Assembly (NCBI GenBank): GCA_030618505.1
Contig: JAUXDF010000210.1
Location: 1 to 6,091 of the forward strand
DNA length: 6,091 nucleotides
DNA from: Spongiibacteraceae bacterium
GTDB lineage: Bacteria; Pseudomonadota; Gammaproteobacteria; Pseudomonadales; PIVM01
Direction: 5' to 3'
Part shown: in pieces, positions 1-4,765 of the stretch
How positions within the stretch are numbered: position 1 is the stretch's first letter
How the letters are laid out: each line of letters opens with the position of its first letter
Notes under the pieces: generated by a model
The model's database searches: none
The model's input: the letters and a program-made list of their open reading frames with translations, nothing else
What the model was told of the DNA's origin: nothing
Program-made: the position numbers and the translations under genes

Positions 1-120
1 TTTTTGTCGTCTTCCCTGCGAAGGCAGGGATCCAGTAAGTGTATGAATTCTCTGGATTCCTGCCTTCGCAGGAATGACGGCAAAAGGAAAAGCATGTTAT
101 TTCTGGATGGGCACTAACTA
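1..120 (-). mobile_element. Type B hairpin element (MITE-like), inverted and cut by window edge
   Basis: Read on the minus strand it begins with the terminal repeat TAGTTAGTGCCCATCCAGAAAT at position 120 and runs out of the window at position 1. It matches the copy at 1519-1658 over about 110 bases with roughly three differences, in the opposite orientation. The core holds two short hairpins: TTCCTGC-GAAG-GCAGGAA and TCCCTGC-CTTC-GCAGGGA. They belong to two 27-base arms that are inverted repeats of each other. There is no coding capacity. Its terminal TA plus first base form the TAG stop codon of the neighbouring hydrolase gene. The MITE assignment is inferred from structure; no transposase is visible. 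Confidence 0.8.
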
Positions 121-1029
121 ATCCGCCAATCCATCTTTGATTAATCCCTCACGCAGATATTGCCTCAACTGATCCTTGTCATGCGATACCAGCAGCTTCA
201 CCTGATCGTCTGACTGATATAACCCGATCAGCGCCCTAATCTGATCAGCAAGCTGTTGGCCATTTTCGTTCGCGACCCAGTTAGCCAGGAGGGGTTTTGA
301 TTTTTGTCGCAAGATATTATCCATATCCCAAACGATATCTCCGACAAACAGCACTTCCTCACCACTGCGCAACTTAACAAACAGCATCTGACTACCCGGT
401 GTGTGCCCCGGCGAGCGAATAACCACGATGCCTGGTGCCAGCACTGAATACGGCTCATCAGGCAGCAGAGAAATATCCTGCATCACCGGTGGGTAATCCA
501 TCAGCACGGCAGCGGCACTAGTAAGCTGCTCCTTATTAGCCCGCACCTTTGGTAGCAGTTCTGCAAGATAGGGTGATTTAACCAAACCACCAATATGATC
601 AAAATGCTCGTGGGTCAACACGATCAGCGACGCTTTTTTCATTGCCTGCTGCATCTGATCATAACGCTGCGGGTAAAACTCGGTTGTCAGAGGTTTGTTC
701 TCCCGGTGCAAGTCTATATCGTGTACCGGGTCGATAATGACGGTTTTATTGCCGTAATCGATCTCAAAAACGCGAAACTGAAAAGGGTAACTTTGCGAGG
801 CACAACCGGCAATCACCAGACAGGAGGGGAAATCACCCTCGGCCACCAGCAAACTGTTAATCGATTGAGGCAAGGTGTTTTGCGGCGCGGAGGCCAGTTC
901 ACGCACCTGCCGCATATCCAGGACATAATTCGACTCGACTGGAAGACGATCATAGAGAACAGAGATCGCCGCCAGTAGCAGAACTACCAGCACAACGACA
1001 AGGGCAACAACGCTCTTTTTTCTCTTCAT
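118..1029 (-). CDS. Membrane-anchored metallo-beta-lactamase-fold hydrolase
   Basis: This 303-residue protein has the metallo-beta-lactamase fold signature. The metal-binding motif HEHFDH is at residues 140-145, followed by the further ligands H209 (SPGHTPG), D231 (VGD) and H283 (VSHD), in the usual family order. The set suits a two-zinc hydrolase; the substrate cannot be told from sequence, and lactonase, thioesterase or phosphodiester activity are all possible. The N-terminus has basic residues (KRKK) and a hydrophobic stretch at about residues 7-25. It is probably an uncleaved anchor placing the catalytic domain in the periplasm, since no lipobox or clear cleavage site is visible. The ATG at 1029 is preceded by purine-rich AAAGGGAAAAGGG. 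The gene lies 40 bases downstream of a same-strand small ORF, so the two are probably co-transcribed. The TAG stop is made by the end of the adjacent type B element; whether the original C-terminus was longer is unknown. Confidence 0.85.
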   Translation of the reverse strand: MKRKKSVVALVVVLVVLLLAAISVLYDRLPVESNYVLDMRQVRELASAPQNTLPQSINSLLVAEGDFPSCLVIAGCASQSYPFQFRVFEIDYGNKTVIIDPVHDIDLHRENKPLTTEFYPQRYDQMQQAMKKASLIVLTHEHFDHIGGLVKSPYLAELLPKVRANKEQLTSAAAVLMDYPPVMQDISLLPDEPYSVLAPGIVVIRSPGHTPGSQMLFVKLRSGEEVLFVGDIVWDMDNILRQKSKPLLANWVANENGQQLADQIRALIGLYQSDDQVKLLVSHDKDQLRQYLREGLIKDGLAD

Positions 1030-1069
1030 GCCCTTTTCCCTTTTATGCTCATTGCCACTGCAGAATCAA

Positions 1070-1354
1070 TCAATGTGCCTCAAACAGCTGCACACTATAG
1101 CCGGTATCAACCGCCTCCTGCAGCGCCCGATCAGCCTTTACGTGTTCCTTGTTAATTAGAAACTTGTCAGCAATCATTTTCCGTTTTTCAATACTGATAT
1201 CGTAAAAATCCCCTCGCAGTAAATAAAGCTGGCAAAGCTGCTCGGCACCAAACAAATCCCTAAAGTTGATATAGACAATAAAAGGCACCATCTCATCAGC
1301 GGCAAAGCCGTCGATCTTTTTACGTGATTTAGCGTTTACAGAAAAAACATACAT
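1070..1354 (-). CDS. Small uncharacterised protein
   Basis: This ORF encodes 94 residues from the ATG at 1354. The frame also has a GTG three codons upstream (1363), but that GTG lies inside the ribosome-binding-like AAAGGTG at 1361-1367, which is spaced six bases from the ATG, so the ATG is preferred. The protein is soluble-looking with no signal or membrane segment, a basic N-terminal patch (KSRKK), a hydrophobic strand-like segment (VPFIVYI, residues 23-29), and a more polar, probably helical C-terminal half. I do not recognise the family. It precedes the metallo-hydrolase gene by 40 bases on the same strand, suggesting a bicistronic unit. A type A element abuts its ribosome-binding site, so any native promoter has been displaced or replaced. 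Confidence 0.6.
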   Translation of the reverse strand: MYVFSVNAKSRKKIDGFAADEMVPFIVYINFRDLFGAEQLCQLYLLRGDFYDISIEKRKMIADKFLINKEHVKADRALQEAVDTGYSVQLFEAH

Positions 1355-1360
1355 CAAAAA

Positions 1361-1367
1361 CACCTTT
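1361..1367 (-). promoter_or_regulatory. Ribosome-binding site deciding start of the small ORF
   Basis: AAAGGTG on the minus strand lies six bases before the ATG at 1354. The alternative GTG start would use the last three bases of this same motif. The outer edge of the site touches the TA flank of the type A element at 1367. Confidence 0.5.
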
Positions 1368-1520
1368 AATTAGTGCCCATCCAGAAATTAGGCAAAGAGA
1401 TTCTGGCCAACGCAAATCTTGCGACTTAAAGGCCTTGAAAAGGCCTAGGAGCTAGATTTGCGTTGGCCAGGAGCGGACTTGATTTTCGAAAACTTCCGGT
1501 TTCTGGATAGGCACTAACTA
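1367..1520 (+). mobile_element. Type A hairpin element, copy 1 (154 bp, MITE-like)
   Basis: The terminal inverted repeats are TAATTAGTGCCCATCCAGAAAT on the left and, inverted, TAGTTAGTGCCTATCCAGAAAC on the right. The outer arms CTGGCCAACGCAAATCT (1403-1419) and AGATTTGCGTTGGCCAG (1454-1470) are perfectly complementary. An inner hairpin AGGCCTT-GAA-AAGGCCT lies at 1430-1446. No coding sequence is present. The same unit recurs at 2697-2850 with the same length and at 5954 onward. Both ends are bordered by TA, as expected for TA target duplication (IS630/Tc1-mariner-like, inference). It lies directly upstream of the minus-strand small ORF and is fused to the type B element on its right. Confidence 0.85.
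1387..1415 (-). promoter_or_regulatory. Possible outward promoter inside type A element
   Basis: On the minus strand TTGCGT (1410-1415) and CCTAAT (1387-1392) are separated by 17 bases. They point out of the element toward the small ORF, with a predicted start about 25 bases before the ATG. The matches to sigma-70 consensus are only 3/6 and 4/6. The corresponding positions in the other copies are TCTTAT (2697-2850 copy) and TTTAAT (5954 copy), with the same 17-base spacing. This is a weak candidate based on position and spacing only. Confidence 0.2.
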
Positions 1521-1658
1521 GCACCCATCCAGAAATAAGATGCTTTTCCTTCTGCCGTCATTCCTGCGAAGGCAGGAATCCAGAGGATTCATACACTTAC
1601 TGGATCCCTGCCTTCGCAGGGAAGACGACAAAAACGGTTTCTGGTTAGGCACTAACTA
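1519..1658 (+). mobile_element. Type B hairpin element, complete copy (MITE-like)
   Basis: The left end is TAGCACCCATCCAGAAAT, a variant of the family terminus, and the right end is TTTCTGGTTAGGCACTAACTA. The core has 27-base arms at 1557-1583 and 1600-1626 that match as inverted repeats at 24 of 27 positions, with a 16-base spacer. Each arm is itself a short hairpin (TTCCTGC-GAAG-GCAGGAA; TCCCTGC-CTTC-GCAGGGA). These arms resemble the widespread dRS3-type small repeats of proteobacteria (from memory, resemblance only). The core is unrelated to the type A core although the ends are shared. It follows the type A element directly, sharing the TA at 1519-1520. Confidence 0.8.
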
Positions 1659-1659
1659 G

Positions 1660-1713
1660 CACCGTTCGGAGCTGCTTGGGGTTGAACGACGCTTTCCGAG
1701 CACACTGAAATAA
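1660..1713 (+). pseudogene. Possible 3' tail of a lost plus-strand gene
   Basis: Immediately after the type B element a plus-strand frame reads HRSELLGVERRFPSTLK and then TAA (1711-1713), followed eight bases later by a good terminator hairpin. The frame is closed upstream by a TAG at 1657-1659 made by the element end. Stop codon plus terminator spacing is what the end of a real gene looks like, so this may be the remnant of a gene whose body was lost when the elements arrived. It is only 17 codons long and chance cannot be excluded. I do not recognise the parent protein. Confidence 0.25.
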
Positions 1714-1721
1714 CAGACATA

Positions 1722-1750
1722 AAAAAGCCGAGCTCCATGCTCGGCTTTTT
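1722..1750. terminator. Bidirectional rho-independent terminator
   Basis: AAAAAGCCGAGC (1722-1733), loop TCCAT, GCTCGGCTTTTT (1739-1750): a perfect 12-bp stem with a GC-rich core and T-tracts on both strands. On the minus strand it lies 152 bases past the acylphosphatase stop. On the plus strand it would end the possible gene tail at 1660-1713. The minus-strand distance is long for a dedicated acylphosphatase terminator. Confidence 0.85.
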
Positions 1751-1901
1751 CGATATTGACAGTCCATGTCGAACCCGGTTCCGTGTGAGTTATGTACCTT
1801 CCTAGTACGTGGGATTAAGTATGGCAGGTTCAGGAAATAATAAAATGCGACATAGCTGTTACCTTGTGTAGGATATATCCTACGAGCCTAGTTGCTATGG
1901 C
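1751..1901. other. Intergenic stretch with a 16-bp perfect palindrome
   Basis: No gene, tRNA or conserved RNA was recognised here. The only clear structure is the perfect palindrome GTAGGATATATCCTAC at 1868-1883, about 20 bases beyond the acylphosphatase stop on the minus strand. It could fold as a 6-bp stem with a TATA loop or serve as a dimeric protein site. It lacks a following T-tract, so it is not a classical terminator. Confidence 0.4.
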
Positions 1902-2174
1902 TTAGCTAATTGAGAAACCCTGTATTTCAAGGGGTTTACAGTTTTCCCCTATTACTGAATCAACTTTAGCGAGCCGGGGCCCTTGATGAAGCGCTGCTTC
2001 AACTTGCGTTACGCTTTTTTCATCGCCATAGAGTAATGTTTCCACTCGGCCATCAGGCAGATTTTTTGCCCAGCCTTGTACCTGGGCTTTTTCGGCTTGT
2101 TCGCGTACAAAGGCCCTAAACCATACCCCTTGTACGCGGCCGGAAACATAAATATGTCTGCAAATGGTAGTCAT
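1902..2174 (-). CDS. acyP: Acylphosphatase
   Basis: This 90-residue protein has the usual length and full signature of the family, which hydrolyses the carboxyl-phosphate bond of acyl phosphates such as acetyl phosphate or carbamoyl phosphate in the cytoplasm. The phosphate-binding loop is GRVQGVWFR at residues 12-20, with the catalytic arginine R20. GWAKNLPDGRVE at 34-45 contains the catalytic asparagine N38. The open frame continues upstream to 2360, but that extension overlaps the divergent arsC-like gene and has no family similarity. The ATG at 2174 gives the expected N-terminus (MTTICRHIYVSG). The ribosome-binding site is weak (AGG about 13 bases upstream). The gene is divergent from the arsC-like gene with a 135-base gap that should hold both promoters. 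Confidence 0.93.
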   Translation of the reverse strand: MTTICRHIYVSGRVQGVWFRAFVREQAEKAQVQGWAKNLPDGRVETLLYGDEKSVTQVEAALHQGPRLAKVDSVIGENCKPLEIQGFSIS

Positions 2175-2309
2175 CGCCGTGGCCTGTGAAGCTGTCGGAA
2201 TATAGGTGGTTTTTTCTTGCCTGTACTGATTTGCTCTTTTCAAGGATAATTGCCGTCCAAGAGTATATTCACCTGATTCTGGCCTTATTGAAAAGAGTAG
2301 AGAGTAAGT
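2175..2309. promoter_or_regulatory. Divergent promoter region between acylphosphatase and arsC-like gene
   Basis: The 135-base gap lies between the start codons of two outward-facing genes, so it must contain both promoters. It is AT-rich in the middle (2205-2270). No well-spaced sigma-70 pair or clear operator could be assigned by eye. AGAGAG a few bases before the ATG at 2310 is a plausible ribosome-binding site for the plus-strand gene. Confidence 0.4.
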
Positions 2310-2660
2310 ATGAGTGACATCAGTATTTATCACAATCCGCGTTGTTCCAAGTCCCGCCAAACCCTGCAGATCCTGGAGAATAACAACATTACTCCCGAGA
2401 TTGTACTTTATCTGGATACACCGCCAAGCGCGGATGAGCTCAAGGCCTTGCTGGGCAAACTGGGGATTGAGGCGCGGAATTTGTTAAGAAAGGGTGAGGA
2501 TGCTTACAAAGAAAACAAGCTGAAGGATAGTTCACTGACACAGGATCAGCTGATCGCGGCAATGGTTAAATTCCCCAAACTGATCGAACGACCCATTGTG
2601 GTAAAAGGTGCCAAGGCAGTGTTGGGACGCCCACCGGAAAATGTGCTGGAGCTTATCTAA
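2310..2660 (+). CDS. arsC: ArsC family reductase (YfgD-like; arsenate reductase, glutaredoxin-type)
   Basis: This 116-residue cytoplasmic thioredoxin-fold protein has the family active site YHNPRCSKSR at residues 7-16, with catalytic C12. The arginines that bind the oxyanion in the plasmid R773 ArsC (R60, R94, R107) are all present at those positions: LLRKGED, ERPIVV and LGRPPE. The overall pattern (VLYLDTP, KDSSL, ERPIVV, GRPPENVLE) is closer to the chromosomal YfgD subgroup than to ars-operon ArsC. No arsR, arsB or acr3 gene is nearby, so a role in arsenic resistance is possible but unproven. The start ATG at 2310 gives the normal N-terminus. A type A element begins 36 bases after the stop. 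Confidence 0.92.
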   Translation: MSDISIYHNPRCSKSRQTLQILENNNITPEIVLYLDTPPSADELKALLGKLGIEARNLLRKGEDAYKENKLKDSSLTQDQLIAAMVKFPKLIERPIVVKGAKAVLGRPPENVLELI

Positions 2661-2696
2661 AAACCACAATATATGGATGCAGAGCCGAATAGCACT

Positions 2697-2850
2697 TAGT
2701 TAGTGCCCATCCAGAAATAAGACAAAGAGGTCCTGGTCAACGCAAATCTTGCGACTTAAAGGCCTTGAAAAGGCCTAGGAGCTAGATTTGCGTTGGCCAG
2801 GAGCGGACTTAATTTTCGAAAACTTCCGGTTTCTGGATAGGCACTAGCTA
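2697..2850 (+). mobile_element. Type A hairpin element, copy 2 (154 bp, MITE-like)
   Basis: It has the same orientation and exact length as the copy at 1367-1520 and is nearly identical, with differences mainly near the arms (GTCCTGGTC versus ATTCTGGCC on the left) and at the right terminus (GGCACTAGCTA). The outer arms still pair, with one G-T wobble, and the inner AGGCCTT/AAGGCCT hairpin is unchanged. It is flanked by TA on both sides. It lies between the arsC-like gene and a degraded minus-strand reading frame whose end it interrupts. Confidence 0.85.
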
Positions 2851-3022
2851 CTTGAGCGGTCTAGTTCGAGTTCCACCAGTCGTGCCGCTGCCTGCTCCAT
2901 TTGTTCATTTACTGCCGCTATTTGACGCTACTGATGCGCAGGTCAAGTTGTGGCAGTTTTTGACCTTTACTTACCCTTCCTCTTGCGCACAAAATCTCGG
3001 TAATTTCTTCAGTGTTGTAGGG
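2844..3022 (-). pseudogene. Degraded reading frame, possible C-terminal remnant
   Basis: On the minus strand an open stretch from 3022 reads PYNTEEITEIL and continues to LPQLDLRISSVK before TAG at 2918-2920. Near the same place a second frame (from about 2927) reads RQIAAVNEQMEQAAARLVEL and continues to LELDRSSS, with TAG at 2844-2846 inside the type A element end. Joined by one frameshift near 2920-2930, the two give about 59 residues with a helical, coiled-coil-like C-terminus. The composition looks protein-like, faintly recalling the dimerisation helix of MerR-type regulators, but I cannot name the family. It has no start or ribosome-binding site and could be chance. Confidence 0.3.
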
Positions 3023-3054
3023 TTATAGCGAGAGCTGAAAAATGCGGTATTGCG

Positions 3055-3081
3055 TTGACTTTTAATTGAGTTAGATATGAT
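3055..3081 (+). promoter_or_regulatory. Candidate sigma-70 promoter for the wax synthase unit
   Basis: TTGACT (3055-3060) and TATGAT (3076-3081) each match the sigma-70 consensus at five of six positions, with a slightly short 15-base spacer. Transcription would start about 210 bases before the wax synthase ATG, giving a long leader. TGATC...GATCA (about 3078-3094) just downstream is a small imperfect inverted repeat that could be an operator. The rest of 3095-3285 shows no gene or recognised RNA. Confidence 0.4.
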
Positions 3082-3287
3082 CTCGAATCGATCAAAACTT
3101 TGTTGGTTAGCAGTACAAATTGGTTGATTTGGGGAGTATTGTTGTAGGTGGATCTTGTTGGTTTATTTGATCTTCTCGCTGTGGCCTTCTCCCCGGCAAT
3201 CAGATAACAAGATTTTAAAAAGATCAGGAAAGTGTTTTGGCGTTTTGCCGGGCATTGTGTTCTCTGGAGTTGATAACAAAAAATATT

Positions 3288-3293
3288 AAGGAT
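3288..3293 (+). promoter_or_regulatory. Ribosome-binding site deciding the wax synthase start
   Basis: AAGGAT lies six bases before the ATG at 3300. The open frame extends upstream to 3237, but only this ATG has a good ribosome-binding site and gives the family-typical N-terminus. Confidence 0.6.
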
Positions 3294-3299
3294 AGAACT

Positions 3300-4733
3300 A
3301 TGCATAAACTACCGGGGACTGATTCGGTTTATCTCTCTGCAGAGGGGACGAATTCACATTTTCATACCGGCGCTGTGGTGGTTGTAGATCCCGCGGGGGT
3401 GAAGGGGTTTAGCCATAAAAAATTACTAAGCACGCTAGAAGAGAGAATTTCCCGTGTACCTAAATTGTCTTGGCGCTTGCGGCAGGTTCCCTTTGGCGTC
3501 GATAGGCCTTATTGGGAAGAAGGCGTTCCCTGTAATATTGACGAGCATATTCATCGAGTTTCACTGCCCTCTCCCGGGGGCGAGAAGGAGTTGGCTAAAT
3601 TGGTCGGTGAGTTGAATAGCCGGCAACTTGATCGCAGTCGACCTCTGTGGGAGATATGGTATATAGAGGGCTTAAAGGGCAAGCGTGTTGGCCTTTTGAT
3701 GAAGATGCATCACTGTCTTTTTGATGGGGTTTCTGGTGCCGGTTTAGGGGAGTTGTTGGCCGACCTGGAGCCAAATCCGCCAGCGCAGACATCAGAGGCG
3801 GGTATTCCAGACATCGATACAGGACGACCATATTCCGATCTTGAGCTGTATGCACGTGGTTGTTATTCCTTATTGGGGATGCCCTACAAGGTTGCTAAGT
3901 CATTGTCTGGTGCGGGTTGGCAGAGTCTGGCTAAGGTATCCCGAAAAAGAAAAGTAAAACACTTGGTCCGCAAAAATAAAACACCTCGAGCTAGCTTTAA
4001 TGGCCACTTAGGTTCAAGTCGTGATACCGTTTTTGCCAGCGTATCACTGACTACGATAAAGAAAATAAAGAAACATTTTGATGTTACCGTCAATGATGTG
4101 GTGTTGGCTTTGTGTAGTTCGGCGATTAGGCGTTATCTGCTGGCACAGGGTAATTTACCCGAAAATTCCTTGGTTGCCGGAGTGCCGGTCTCAACTCGCG
4201 ACAGCGGCGATAAAAGCCTGGACAACCAGGTTGATATTGTATTTGTTGAGATTGAAACCCAGCGAGATAACCCGCTTCAGTGTCTGATGGCAATTCATGA
4301 AAATACTAAAAATGCCAAAGAGGTGGCGGCTGTATTGGGGTCTTCTGGTGTAGGGGGGTTTGCGGATGCCGTTCCTCCCGCTGCCGTTGAATTACTTGGC
4401 TGGGTGTTTGATACCGCAAAGCTGGAGAATGTCCTTCCCTTGGTGAGTAACACGGTTATATCCAATGTTCCTGGCCCTCCTATTCCACTTTATGTTTGCG
4501 GGGGAAAAGTCGAAGCGCTGTATCCCTTAGCCCCCGTGTTGATGGGGTCAGGTTTTAATATCACAGTGATGAGTTATGTGGATAAGATTAATTTTGGTTT
4601 TATGCTTGATCCACATTTGGTTCCCGACCCCTGGTTTCTTGCTCAAGGATTGAGTGTGGCTTTGGATGATCTGGAAGCTGCAATGTTAAAAGATAAGGCT
4701 GAAACTAAGCCTAAACCTAAGAAACAAGCTTGA
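3300..4733 (+). CDS. Wax ester synthase / diacylglycerol acyltransferase (WS/DGAT)
   Basis: This 477-residue protein matches the bifunctional bacterial WS/DGAT family, which joins an acyl-CoA to a fatty alcohol or a diacylglycerol to make wax esters or triacylglycerol storage lipid at the inner membrane. The start MHKLPGTDSVYLSAEG fits the family N-terminus. The catalytic HHxxxDG motif is HHCLFDG at residues 137-143. Other family landmarks are RPLWE (114-118), NDVVLA (265-270), SNVPGPP (388-394) and the GFNITVMSY segment (418-426). Length is typical. The C-terminus is a lysine/proline-rich tail (KPKPKKQA), probably flexible. The next gene starts 32 bases downstream in the same direction, indicating an operon with an esterase-like enzyme. 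Substrate preference cannot be judged from sequence. Confidence 0.93.
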   Translation: MHKLPGTDSVYLSAEGTNSHFHTGAVVVVDPAGVKGFSHKKLLSTLEERISRVPKLSWRLRQVPFGVDRPYWEEGVPCNIDEHIHRVSLPSPGGEKELAKLVGELNSRQLDRSRPLWEIWYIEGLKGKRVGLLMKMHHCLFDGVSGAGLGELLADLEPNPPAQTSEAGIPDIDTGRPYSDLELYARGCYSLLGMPYKVAKSLSGAGWQSLAKVSRKRKVKHLVRKNKTPRASFNGHLGSSRDTVFASVSLTTIKKIKKHFDVTVNDVVLALCSSAIRRYLLAQGNLPENSLVAGVPVSTRDSGDKSLDNQVDIVFVEIETQRDNPLQCLMAIHENTKNAKEVAAVLGSSGVGGFADAVPPAAVELLGWVFDTAKLENVLPLVSNTVISNVPGPPIPLYVCGGKVEALYPLAPVLMGSGFNITVMSYVDKINFGFMLDPHLVPDPWFLAQGLSVALDDLEAAMLKDKAETKPKPKKQA

Positions 4734-4765
4734 TAATTGTTAATCAACTTTTGAGGTGCTAATTT

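Noticed and set aside
595..978. 127-residue plus-strand reading frame
   Set aside because: It lies wholly antisense to the metallo-hydrolase gene, which has clear catalytic motifs.
1403..1470. Type A hairpin as an intrinsic terminator
   Set aside because: The stem is long and strong but no T-tract follows either arm.
1367..1520. Type A repeats as integron attC sites with cassettes between them
   Set aside because: The ends resemble but do not match the attC core sites (GTTRRRY / RYYYAAC), the genes lie in both orientations, and no integrase is seen.
1902..2360. 152-residue version of acylphosphatase
   Set aside because: The extra 62 residues are outside the family, overlap the divergent arsC-like gene and contain no recognisable domain.
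3237..3299. 21-residue N-terminal extension of the wax synthase
   Set aside because: It lacks a ribosome-binding site, whereas the ATG at 3300 has AAGGAT at proper spacing and the family-typical N-terminus.
3009..3305. 98-residue minus-strand reading frame upstream of the wax synthase
   Set aside because: Composition is not protein-like, no ribosome-binding site was seen, and it overlaps the wax synthase start and the candidate promoter.
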